64,000 nucleotides of DNA from Streptomyces albiflavescens (lineage in GTDB: Bacteria; Actinomycetota; Actinomycetes; Streptomycetales; Streptomycetaceae), in the NCBI RefSeq assembly GCF_014645835.1, contig NZ_BMMM01000012.1, positions 316,349 to 380,348 of the forward strand. The letters run 5' to 3'. Both the position numbers and the translations under genes were made by a program. Positions 48,341 to 56,087 of the stretch are shown one piece after another. A model generated the notes under the pieces. That model saw only the letters and a list, made by a program, of their open reading frames with translations, ran no database searches and was not told where the DNA came from. Numbering within the stretch: position 1 is the stretch's first letter; each line of letters opens with the position of its first letter.

Positions 48341-48420
48341 GAGTGCACCCCCGATCTCCCGTATGGGGAGCCGCCGTTGACCCGGCGGCTCGCAGCGGGA
48401 CGAACGTATGCGGACATGAC

Positions 48421-48454
48421 GGTGGCGCGACGGACGGTTGTCCATCGCGCCACC
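48421..48454 (-). terminator. Hairpin between ABC operon end and glycosyltransferase start
   Basis: GGTGGCGCGA (48421-48430) pairs with TCGCGCCACC (48445-48454), extended by GGAC/GTCC around a 4-nt loop after one mismatch. It lies 191 nt beyond the ABC operon stop codon on the minus strand and 81 nt before the glycosyltransferase start. It fits a T-less terminator for the ABC operon. Confidence 0.65.
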
Positions 48455-48529
48455 AAAAGGGGTGAACGGTCGTAACTTTCTCGTGCGGGTCGCGTTCCGT
48501 CGCGCTAAGAGATCAAGCAGTTACGTTTC

Positions 48530-48541
48530 GTTGAGCTCAAC
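48530..48541. promoter_or_regulatory. Perfect 12-bp palindrome
   Basis: GTTGAGCTCAAC in the 304-nt gap (48341-48644) between the ABC operon and the glycosyltransferase gene. It could be an operator for the cluster. The rest of the gap holds the hairpin at 48421 and CTCACGCC/CCTCAGTCCCGC short repeats near 48590-48660. No gene is seen. Confidence 0.4.
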
Positions 48542-48644
48542 CCCTGGCCGTCCCTCTCACACTGCCCGGCCCTCTCACACCGCGCGGCCCGCTCACGCCC
48601 TCAGTCCCGCCACGTCCTCAGTCCCGCTCACGCCGTCGGGCCGC

Positions 48645-50240
48645 TCACGCCGCGGTCAGCTCCCTTCGGGCCGTGCGACGCCGTGCCGCGACCTCCGGAT
48701 CGAGCGCCGGTACGGCGGCCAGCAGCTGCTTGGTGTACGGGTCCTGCGGGGATTCGTACACCTCGTCGGCGGGCCCGTACTCGACGATTCGCCCACGCCG
48801 CATCACCGCCACTCGGTCGCTGACCTGGCGTACGACCGCGAGATCGTGCGCCACGAACACCAGCGCGAGCCCCAGTTCCCGCTGCAAATCGCCCAACAGG
48901 GCGACGACCTGGGCCTGCGTGGTGACGTCGAGCGCGGAGACCGGCTCGTCGCACACGATGACGCGCGGTTCGGCGGCGAGCGCCCGCGCGATGCCGACGC
49001 GCTGGCGCTGACCGCCGCTGAACTCGTGCGGGTAGCGGTCGTAGTGCGCCGCTTCGAGCCCCACGCGCTCGAGGAGTTCCCGTACCCGCCCCCGAATGCG
49101 CCCCTCGTCCCGTTCGCCGCGCGCCCGCAGCGGGTCGGCGATGGACTCGCCCACGCTGCGCCGGGGGTTGAGCGAGGAGACCGGGTCCTGGAAGACCATC
49201 TGCACGGAGGGGCTTACGCCGGACTGCGCGCGCCCCTCGTAGCGGACCGCACCGGTCGTGGGCTCCAGGAGCCCCACGAGCATCCGGCCCAGGGTCGTCT
49301 TCCCGCTGCCGCTCTCACCGACGATGCCGAGGGTCTCGCCCCGGTGGATCGCGAGCGACACGTCGTCGACCGCCGCGAACTGCCGCTTCCCGTGCCCGAA
49401 TTCGCGTCGCAGTTCCACCGCTTCGAGGACGACCTCGTCCGACACGCCACCGTCCGACTCACGCGATGCGTCCACGCGCGGCACCGCGCCCAGCAACTCC
49501 TGCGTGTACGTCTCCCCTGGCGCCCCGAGCACCGATGCGACCGGCCCGTGCTCGACCGCGCGGCCGTGGCGCATGACGAGGATCTCGTCCACGCTCCCGG
49601 CGGCGACCCCGACGTCGTGCGTGACCAGCAGCAGACCCATCCCGGTCTCCTCCCGCAGGGTGTGCAGGAGGTCGAGGATCTGGGCCTGGACGGTCACGTC
49701 GAGGGCGGTGGTCGGCTCGTCGGCGATCAGCAGGTCGGGTTCGCAGGCCAGAGCCATCGCGATGAGGGCGCGTTGGCGCATGCCACCGCTGAACTCGTGC
49801 GGGCGCGAGCGGGCACGACGAGCCGCGTCCGGTATGCCGACGCGGTCGAGCACCTCGACGGCACGCGCGCGTGCCGCTCGCCGGGATGCCTTCACGTGCA
49901 CCCGGTACACCTCGGCGATCTGATCGCCGACGGCGTAGTACGGGTCGAGGGACGACAGGGGGTCCTGGAAGACCATGGCGGCCTTCCCGCCGCGCAGCCG
50001 CCGCAGTTCGTCGTCGGACGCCCGCTGTACGTCGGTGCCGGCCACGCGCACGGCGCCGCCGACGACGGCACCTGTCCCCCGGTGCAGCCCCAACAGGGCG
50101 GACGCGACGGTCGACTTGCCCGAGCCGGACTCGCCGACCAGGCCCAGTGCGGCGCCTTTCTCCAGCCGGAAGGAGAGCCCGTCGACGGCGCTCAGCGGCC
50201 CGAATCCGACCGTCAGGTCGGTGACTTCCACCAGGCTCAT
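48645..50240 (-). CDS. Peptide ABC transporter, fused DppD-DppF ATPase
   Basis: A 531-residue protein with two complete ATPase domains. First half: Walker A GLVGESGSGKSTVASALLG (about 34), signature EFSGGMRQRALIAMALACEP and Walker B LLIADEPTTALDVTVQAQIL. Second half: GIVGESGSGKTTLGRMLVGL (about 305), EFSGGQRQRVGIARALAAEP and VIVCDEPVSALDVTTQAQVV, with a C-terminal oligopeptide-type PQDPYTKQLLAAVP. One protein thus supplies both ATP sites for the two permeases. The ATG at 50240 overlaps the upstream permease stop (ATGA). It is the last gene of a four-gene import operon. Confidence 0.95.
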   Translation of the reverse strand: MSLVEVTDLTVGFGPLSAVDGLSFRLEKGAALGLVGESGSGKSTVASALLGLHRGTGAVVGGAVRVAGTDVQRASDDELRRLRGGKAAMVFQDPLSSLDPYYAVGDQIAEVYRVHVKASRRAARARAVEVLDRVGIPDAARRARSRPHEFSGGMRQRALIAMALACEPDLLIADEPTTALDVTVQAQILDLLHTLREETGMGLLLVTHDVGVAAGSVDEILVMRHGRAVEHGPVASVLGAPGETYTQELLGAVPRVDASRESDGGVSDEVVLEAVELRREFGHGKRQFAAVDDVSLAIHRGETLGIVGESGSGKTTLGRMLVGLLEPTTGAVRYEGRAQSGVSPSVQMVFQDPVSSLNPRRSVGESIADPLRARGERDEGRIRGRVRELLERVGLEAAHYDRYPHEFSGGQRQRVGIARALAAEPRVIVCDEPVSALDVTTQAQVVALLGDLQRELGLALVFVAHDLAVVRQVSDRVAVMRRGRIVEYGPADEVYESPQDPYTKQLLAAVPALDPEVAARRRTARRELTAA

Positions 50241-51235
50241 ACGAGCACCACCCGTCGGTCGGCCACCGCGTACAGGACGTCCGCGACGGCGTTGGCGAGA
50301 ACCACGAAGAAGCCGATGACCAGGACCATGCCGACGACCACCGGCAGGTCGACGACGTTCACCGCGTGCACCAGTTCCTGTCCGATGCCCGGGAGTCCGA
50401 AGAGCGTCTCGGTGAGCACCGCACCGCCGACCGCCGAGCCGACGTTGTTGGCGTTCAGCGCGATGACCGGCGCGAACGCCCCGCGCAGCGCGTGCCGCCC
50501 GATGATCGACCGCTCGCCGACGCCGTAGGCGCGGAAGGTCCTGATGTGGTCCTCGGCGAGCGTCTCCAGCATCGACGCCCTGGTCAGCCGGGCGAACGCG
50601 GCGGCCTCGATCAGGGCGAGCGAGAACCAGGGCAGCAGCAGGTTCCACGCCCACTGCTCGGGGTCGTCGGTGAAGTCGACGTACTGCGGGAAGGGCAGCA
50701 GCTGCAACTGGCCACAGACGACGATCATCAGCACCAGGCCGATCACGAAGACGGGAGTGGCCACGCCCGCGAGCGTGATGCCGGTCAGCATGCGCTCGCT
50801 CAGCCGGCCGCGCCGCCATGCGGAGAGCACGCCGGTGCCGACGCCGAGGACCAGCCACAGCACCATCGCGCCGAACACCAGCGAAAGGCTGACCGGCAGC
50901 TTGGTCAGGATCAGCTGCGTGACCTGCTGGTCGGTCTGGTACGACAGGCCGAGGCAGGGCGCCGAGCAGTGCTGCACCGACGTACCCGTCGAGTAGTCCT
51001 GGCCGACGACGATGCCCTGAAGGAAGTGCCAGTAACGCACGTACAGCGGGTCGTCGAGATGCAGTTGCTGGGCGACCTGGTGGACCTGGACCGGAGAGCA
51101 GCGCGGGCCACAGGTGATCTGGGCGACGTTGCCGGGGGTGGCGTAGAAGACCAGGTAGATGATCACCGAGATGGCGAACAGGGTGACTACGGTGCCGATG
51201 GCGCGGCGCAGCACGAAGCCGCCGAAGCCGTTCAC
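50237..51235 (-). CDS. Peptide ABC transporter permease (DppB type)
   Basis: A 332-residue inner-membrane permease. The first helix, IGTVVTLFAISVIIYLVFYA, is followed by an external loop with CGPRCSPVQVHQVAQQLHLD and the Cys-containing QHCSAPCLGLSYQTD, then five more helices. The family coupling segment is HALRGAFAPVIALNANNVGS, followed by TETLFGLPGIGQELVHAV. GTG 51235 has AAGGAGG 8 nt upstream and overlaps the stop of the preceding permease gene (GTGA). It acts with the DppC-type permease and the binding protein to import peptides. Confidence 0.94.
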   Translation of the reverse strand: MNGFGGFVLRRAIGTVVTLFAISVIIYLVFYATPGNVAQITCGPRCSPVQVHQVAQQLHLDDPLYVRYWHFLQGIVVGQDYSTGTSVQHCSAPCLGLSYQTDQQVTQLILTKLPVSLSLVFGAMVLWLVLGVGTGVLSAWRRGRLSERMLTGITLAGVATPVFVIGLVLMIVVCGQLQLLPFPQYVDFTDDPEQWAWNLLLPWFSLALIEAAAFARLTRASMLETLAEDHIRTFRAYGVGERSIIGRHALRGAFAPVIALNANNVGSAVGGAVLTETLFGLPGIGQELVHAVNVVDLPVVVGMVLVIGFFVVLANAVADVLYAVADRRVVLV

Positions 51236-52371
51236 GCCTTGGCCTCCTTCGTCGCACTCGCGTCCGCCGACCCGGTACTCGCGTCCGCCGACCCGGAACT
51301 CGCGTGGACCGTCCCGGAACTCGCGTGGACCGTCCCGGCGCCGGCGTCCGCCGTCGTGGCGCCCGCGCTCGCTCCCGCGTCCGCCATCGCCTCGCGCCTG
51401 CGCCCCGTGCCGACGCGCAGCCGCGAGGCCGCGCGCGGGTCGAGTGCCGTGCGCACGCCGTCGCCGAGGACGGTCAGGGCGAGAACGGTGACGAACAGCG
51501 CGCCGGCAGGCAGCAGCAGGTACTGCGGAGCCGCCTGGTACCAGACGTCGGCGGCGGTGAGCATCTGCCCCCACGACGGCGTCGGCGGTTTCACACCGAC
51601 CCCGAGGAACGACAGGGCGGCCTCGACGCTGATGTTCTGCGGTACGAGGAGGGCGGAGTAGGTGATGACGGGCGCGGCAAGGCCGGGCAGCAGCTCACGG
51701 CGGGCGATCCGCCAGGCGCCCCAGCCACTGAGCCGGGCGGCGGAGACGTAGTCGAGCTCCTTGAGGGTGAGCGTCTGGGCGCGCACGATCTTCGCGATGT
51801 TGCCCCAGGCGATCAGGCCGATGACGAGCGCGACCAGCACGGGCCGCGGGAAACTGCTGGGCACGATGGCCAGCAGCGCGAGCGACATGATCATCAGTGG
51901 CATCGCAACGATGATGTCGGTGGCACGGCTCAACAGTTGATCAACCCATCGGTTCCCGAGCGCGGCCGCGACACCCACCACGACACCGATGAACACCTGC
52001 ACCAGCGTCGCCGCCAGTGCGACACCCAGGGAGACCCGGGCGCCGTACGCGAGCCGTGCGAACAGATCGCGTCCGGTCTGTGGTTCGACGCCGAGCCAGT
52101 GGTCGCCGCCGATGCCGCCGAGTGATCCGACGGGCACGCCGCCACGCGCCGAGTCGATCAACGAGGGGTGGTACGTGGTCGGGTCCTGGCCCTCGATCGC
52201 CGTGAGCAGCGGCGCGGCGAGCGCGACCAGGACGAGCAGTGCGACGATGCCCGCCGCGACGAGGGCGGCGCGCTGCGCTCGCAGCCGTCGCCAGAACTGA
52301 CGAGCCCCCGAGACCCCCGGGACGGACGTGTCCGTCCCGGGGGCCCGAGAGGCGACAAGTGCCTCGCTCAC
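51232..52371 (-). CDS. Peptide ABC transporter permease (DppC type) with repetitive tail
   Basis: A 379-residue permease. The N-terminal helix is ALVAAGIVALLVLVALAAPL, followed by the DppC family sequence GGDHWLGVEPQTGRDLFARL and the coupling segment AARLSGWGAWRIARRELLPG, then VEAALSFLGVGVKPPTPSWG. The last about 55 residues are an unusual Ala/Ser/Thr tail with repeats GTVHASSG (twice) and SADAST-type units, absent from ordinary DppC. GTG 52371 lies 5 nt after the binding-protein stop, with a weak ribosome site, so translation probably depends on coupling. Confidence 0.93.
   Translation of the reverse strand: MSEALVASRAPGTDTSVPGVSGARQFWRRLRAQRAALVAAGIVALLVLVALAAPLLTAIEGQDPTTYHPSLIDSARGGVPVGSLGGIGGDHWLGVEPQTGRDLFARLAYGARVSLGVALAATLVQVFIGVVVGVAAALGNRWVDQLLSRATDIIVAMPLMIMSLALLAIVPSSFPRPVLVALVIGLIAWGNIAKIVRAQTLTLKELDYVSAARLSGWGAWRIARRELLPGLAAPVITYSALLVPQNISVEAALSFLGVGVKPPTPSWGQMLTAADVWYQAAPQYLLLPAGALFVTVLALTVLGDGVRTALDPRAASRLRVGTGRRREAMADAGASAGATTADAGAGTVHASSGTVHASSGSADASTGSADASATKEAKA
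51242..51345 (-). repeat. Tandem repeats coding the DppC tail
   Basis: Two copies of a 24-bp unit (CGGAACTCGCGTGGACCGTC region, 51294-51341) and two of an 18-21-bp unit (TCGCGTCCGCCGACCCGG, 51256-51293). All are in frame, encoding TVHASSG and SADAS repeats at the permease C-terminus. Confidence 0.8.
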
Positions 52372-52375
52372 GGTG

Positions 52376-54094
52376 CTACTTCACCGCGACCTGGGAGATG
52401 TCCAGAACGCCGGTCCAGTCGCTGATCACGATGTTCTTGACGGCGCTTCCGTACAGCCGCTTGTAGACGGGGTGGAACAGCGGCACGGTCAGGGCCTGCT
52501 CGCCGATCTTCTTGTCCAGTGCACCCCAGCGCTTGGCGGCCTCGTCAAGATTCGTCAACTTGTTGATCGCGTCAATCTCGTCATTGACCGACTTGTCATT
52601 GAGGAAGCCGGTGTTGAAGTTGGCGCCGTCCTTGACGATCTGCCGGCCGTCGAAGATCGGGGCCAGGAAGGGGCCGCCCGAGGGCCAGTCGGCACCCCAG
52701 TGGGCGAGGAAGAAGCCCGGCTCCGTCTTGACGCTGTGGATCTTGTCCTTGTAGTCGTTGATCTCCAGACCCTGGAGCTTGACCGTGATCCCGGCCTTCT
52801 TCAGGGCGTCCTGGACGGCGGTCGCGATCTCCGGGCTGGTCTCGAAGTCCTTGTCGTTGGAGTGCGTGAGCGTGATCGTGAGCCCGTTCTTGTAACCGGC
52901 CGCCTCCAGCAGCTCCTTGGCCTTGGCCGGGTTGCCGGACTTGCCCGCCGGGAAGAGGTCGTACGGCGTGTAGCCGAAGGACTTCTGGTTCGGCAGATAC
53001 GTCGTCGCGGGCTCGGCGAGCGACGAGCCGCCCGCCGCGTTGATGACCGACGTACGGTCGATGGCGTACGAGATCGCCTGGCGCACCTTGGGGTTGTTGA
53101 ACGGCTTCACCTTCGGGTTGAAGGCGATGTAGTTGGTGTAGCCGAAGTGTCCGGTGCCGACGCGCGAAGCAAGGTCCTTGTCACCCGTCACCTTGGCGAG
53201 CTCGGCGGGGCCGAGGTTGGTGTCCGTCGTGACAGCGGTGGCGTCCGCACCTTGAGACGCGGACAGCCGCTGGTTGATCACGGACGAGTCCAGACCCGAC
53301 CGTACGTCGATCTTGTCCGGGTAGGCCTTGCGCTCGGCGTCGGTCGACGCGGACCAGTACGTGTTGCGTTCCAGCGTGAGCCGCTCGCCGTCGTTCTCGT
53401 TCTTGACGACCTTGTAGGGACCCGACGAGATCGGGTGCTCCTCGTACTTGGTGCCGTTGTCCTTGGCCTTCGGCACGGGCGCGAACTGCGTCTGCGTGGC
53501 CAGGTAGGGGAACTCGCCCTCGGGCTTGTCGAGGTGGAAGACGATGGTCACGTCGTCCGGCGTCTCGATCGAGTCGAGGCCCTTCTTGTCCTTGTACGGA
53601 CCCTGGTAGTCGGCGCCGCCGATCAGCCAGTCCCTCAGGTAGGGAGCTCCACCGGAGAGTTCGGCGGCGAAGGAGCGCTCGATGCCGTACTTGATGTCGG
53701 CGGAGGTGATGGGCGTGCCGTCCTCGTACTTGAGGCCCTTCTTCAGGGTGTACGTCCACACGGTCGCGTTCTTGCTCGGACGACCGGTGTCCGTGGCGAG
53801 GTCGGGAACGACCTCGGCGCCGGCGGCACCGCTCTCACGGTTGCGCGTGGTGAGCGTGCGGAAGACGAGGGAGGGGACGTTGCCACCGCCGGAGGTGTAG
53901 AGCCGCGCCGGGTCGAAGTCCTCCTGCGGGTTCGCGTTCAGGACGGTGAGCGTGCCGCCCTTCTGCGGCTTGGCGTCGCCACCGGAGCTCTTGGCATCGT
54001 TGTCCTTCGGCCCGCAGGCGGCGACGCCCGCTGCCACGACCAGGCTGACGGATGCCGCGGCCACGCGGCGCGCTATGACGGACGGATGACGCAT
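52376..54094 (-). CDS. Peptide-binding lipoprotein (SBP family 5)
   Basis: A 572-residue solute-binding lipoprotein. The signal peptide ends in lipobox GVAAC (Cys about 27), followed by a Lys/Asp/Ser linker. Family-5 sequence includes GTPITSADIKYGIERSFAAE, KVKPFNNPKVRQAISYAIDR and DWPSGGPFLAPIFDG. It should capture di- or oligopeptides outside the cell and deliver them to the two permeases downstream. ATG 54094 has GAGAGG 9-10 nt upstream. It is the first structural gene of the operon, 287 nt behind the predicted start point, and the leader encodes a small Cys-containing peptide. Confidence 0.95.
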   Translation of the reverse strand: MRHPSVIARRVAAASVSLVVAAGVAACGPKDNDAKSSGGDAKPQKGGTLTVLNANPQEDFDPARLYTSGGGNVPSLVFRTLTTRNRESGAAGAEVVPDLATDTGRPSKNATVWTYTLKKGLKYEDGTPITSADIKYGIERSFAAELSGGAPYLRDWLIGGADYQGPYKDKKGLDSIETPDDVTIVFHLDKPEGEFPYLATQTQFAPVPKAKDNGTKYEEHPISSGPYKVVKNENDGERLTLERNTYWSASTDAERKAYPDKIDVRSGLDSSVINQRLSASQGADATAVTTDTNLGPAELAKVTGDKDLASRVGTGHFGYTNYIAFNPKVKPFNNPKVRQAISYAIDRTSVINAAGGSSLAEPATTYLPNQKSFGYTPYDLFPAGKSGNPAKAKELLEAAGYKNGLTITLTHSNDKDFETSPEIATAVQDALKKAGITVKLQGLEINDYKDKIHSVKTEPGFFLAHWGADWPSGGPFLAPIFDGRQIVKDGANFNTGFLNDKSVNDEIDAINKLTNLDEAAKRWGALDKKIGEQALTVPLFHPVYKRLYGSAVKNIVISDWTGVLDISQVAVK

Positions 54095-54287
54095 CGGAAG
54101 ACGACCTCTCGGATGGTGAGACGGATTGACGCAGAGTGAGACGGAAGAGCGCAGAGCTCGCCCAAGGCGTCAGGCGTCGACATCCGACCGAGAGAGACCA
54201 GGGTTGACCGGACCGGAAGAGACCCGCGCGCCACAACGGGCGCACGGACAAAACGGGAGAAAGCGACGCACTCGCCAGGGGCGGGCG

Positions 54288-54380
54288 TCAGCGACAGTGA
54301 ATGTCGGCCACGCAGAGCGCGGTCACGCCGATCAGCGCCAGCTCAATGGCTGCGCGGACGGAGACGTGACGAGGCGACAT
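54288..54380 (-). CDS. Leader peptide of the peptide-transporter operon (leaderless start)
   Basis: A 30-codon ORF beginning MSPRHVSVRAAIELALIGVT and ending ALCVADIHCR then TGA. Its ATG begins 7 nt after the -10 box of the operon promoter, at or next to the predicted +1, so it would be translated from a leaderless mRNA. The RHV start and late Cys residues resemble short actinobacterial leader peptides that sense cysteine supply. It lies 193 nt before the binding-protein start. I infer an attenuation role; too small for domain evidence. Confidence 0.65.
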   Translation of the reverse strand: MSPRHVSVRAAIELALIGVTALCVADIHCR

Positions 54381-54387
54381 GCGGAGA

Positions 54388-54416
54388 AATATGAACGAAC
54401 TTTCGCCGCATGTCAA
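54388..54416 (-). promoter_or_regulatory. Vegetative promoter and operator-like repeat of the peptide-transporter operon
   Basis: On the minus strand a perfect -35 TTGACA (54416-54411), a 17-nt spacer and a -10 CATATT (54393-54388), close to the HrdB consensus. An inverted repeat, CCGCATGTC (54406-54414) with GACATGCGG (54376-54384), overlaps the -35 edge on one side and the start point and ATG on the other. That spacing suits a repressor loop or a long operator. Confidence 0.8.
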
Positions 54417-54436
54417 CGTGACCTGTGAGGCCCCTG

Positions 54437-56080
54437 TCAACTCCCGGGATACGGCCAGGGGTTGGCTCTGCAGTGGATCCCGTCATGGTCGAGGAACTTG
54501 GTCTGCTGTTGCATGACGGGAGCGAGTTCGCCGTCCTTGCCGCAGGTGACGTGGCCGTATCCGAGCCGGTGGCCGACCTCGTGGTTGATCAGCATCTGCC
54601 GGTACGCGTGAATTTGATCACCGTAGGTCTTGGAGCCCTGGGCCCAGCGATACGCGTTGATCATGACGCGATCGGTGGACGCCGAGTCGCACGACACGTT
54701 GTCCTCCGTCGTGTCGAGCCCCGACTTGGCGCACCACTTCGCGGTGGTGCCCGGGCTCGCCAGCGTGATCACGAAGTCGGGCTTGCCGGAAGAGATCCGC
54801 TCGAAGGTACGGCCGCCGTTGTGGGCCCAACTCCGGTCGTCGTTCAGGGTCTTCTGCACGGCCTGCGCGAAGAGGGCGCCGTCCAGGCCGAGGCCCTGCT
54901 CCACGTCGATGCGATAGGTGTACTTGCGGCCCTTGCCCGGCGCCTTGTCGAAGCCGAGGACCGCGTCGAACTCCCCCGACCCCGTGAGCGTGGCGCCGAG
55001 CGCGTACTTCTTGGCCATCTTCTGGTCGTACGTCAGTGTCGCCGCGCTCGGTGTCCCCGACTGGGTCGGCCGGTCGTTCCCGCGCGAGGCCGAGTCGTGG
55101 GTCTCGCGGTCGTTGCCGCCGGCGGACCGTGCGCTCGCGTCGGCGTCCTGCCGCCCGGTGGCGACCTGCCCGGCCACGACGACGGCCAGCACGGTCGTGA
55201 CGGCGGCCGCCGCGATCCCGGTGAACGCCCGCCCCTTGGCCGCCTTGCCCTTCGGCGGCTCCTCGACCTCGGGCAGCGGCTTCTCGTCGGCCTCCGTGTC
55301 CCAGTCCGTGACGGAGCCGTACGGGTCGGTGGGGTGCGCCGCCGCGTCGCGGGGCGCGAAGACGTCGACGTCCTCGTCGGCGTCGAGGTCGAAGGCGTCG
55401 ACGTAGGACTGCTGGGGACCCTGCCCGGACTCCTGGCGCTGACGGGGGATCCGGGGTCCGGGAGGGCCGGACGGCACGCCGTACGGAGCGCCCTGCGGCG
55501 CCCCCGGCGACGCGGTCTGCGGCCCGCCGCGCGGCACACCGCCGCCGAACTCGCCCCAGCCGCCGCCCGGTTCACGCTGTTCGGGGTGACCGCCACGTAC
55601 GCGGGGGACGCCGTGGGCGGGGGTCCCGTCGGGAAAACGGGGGACGCCGTGCGCCGGAGTCCCGTCGGGAAAGCGAGGCACCCCGTGCGCCGGAGTCCCG
55701 TCGGGGAAACGCGGCACCCCGCGCGCGGGGGTCCCGTCGGCCATGCGCGGAATCCCGCGCGCCGGAGTTCCGTCCGGGAGGCGAGGCACGCCGTGAGCGG
55801 GCGTCCCGTCCGGGAAGCGGGGCACGCCCTGTGCCGGAGTCCCGTCCGGGAAGCGGGGCACGCCGTGCGCGGGCGTCCCGTCCGGAAGACGCGGCATTCC
55901 GTGCGCCGGCGTCCCACCCAGCGGAGGCCGTGGACCCGGCGCGCCCGGAGGCGGAGTCGCCGTACGACGAGAGGGGGCAGGTCCCGGCGTCGGGGCCCTT
56001 GTCGCGTCCTGCGCCGGAAACGCGGGTATCTCGGAGGTATCGGTCTTGCCTGCCCGCCCCCGACGGCTGTGACGTCCCAC
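54437..56080 (-). CDS. Membrane-anchored DUF3152 metzincin-like protein with N-terminal repeats
   Basis: A 547-residue protein. Order: VGRHSRRGRAGKTD start; nine 12-residue GTPAHGVPRFPD repeats (about 56-163); Gly/Pro-rich and acidic stretches (DLDADEDVDVFAP); one membrane helix (GIAAAAVTTVLAVVVAGQVA, about 284-305); then an exported DUF3152 domain. Its zinc motif is HEVGHRLGYGH (500-510), which fits the metzincin pattern HExxHxxGxxH, with a Met soon after (APVMQQQ). Known only as DUF3152; protease activity is inferred from the motif. GTG 56080 lies 7 nt after the upstream stop and has GAGG 6 nt before it; longer starts overlap the hydrolase gene. Confidence 0.87.
   Translation of the reverse strand: MGRHSRRGRAGKTDTSEIPAFPAQDATRAPTPGPAPSRRTATPPPGAPGPRPPLGGTPAHGMPRLPDGTPAHGVPRFPDGTPAQGVPRFPDGTPAHGVPRLPDGTPARGIPRMADGTPARGVPRFPDGTPAHGVPRFPDGTPAHGVPRFPDGTPAHGVPRVRGGHPEQREPGGGWGEFGGGVPRGGPQTASPGAPQGAPYGVPSGPPGPRIPRQRQESGQGPQQSYVDAFDLDADEDVDVFAPRDAAAHPTDPYGSVTDWDTEADEKPLPEVEEPPKGKAAKGRAFTGIAAAAVTTVLAVVVAGQVATGRQDADASARSAGGNDRETHDSASRGNDRPTQSGTPSAATLTYDQKMAKKYALGATLTGSGEFDAVLGFDKAPGKGRKYTYRIDVEQGLGLDGALFAQAVQKTLNDDRSWAHNGGRTFERISSGKPDFVITLASPGTTAKWCAKSGLDTTEDNVSCDSASTDRVMINAYRWAQGSKTYGDQIHAYRQMLINHEVGHRLGYGHVTCGKDGELAPVMQQQTKFLDHDGIHCRANPWPYPGS
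55592..55915 (-). repeat. Nine in-frame 36-bp tandem repeats
   Basis: Nine units of 36 bp encode GTPAHGVPRFPD with variations (H to Q or R, V to M or I, F to L or M). DNA units are 80-95% alike by eye. They lie in the predicted cytoplasmic N-terminus of the DUF3152 protein. Length polymorphism between strains is likely. Confidence 0.9.
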
Positions 56081-56087
56081 CCCCGCC

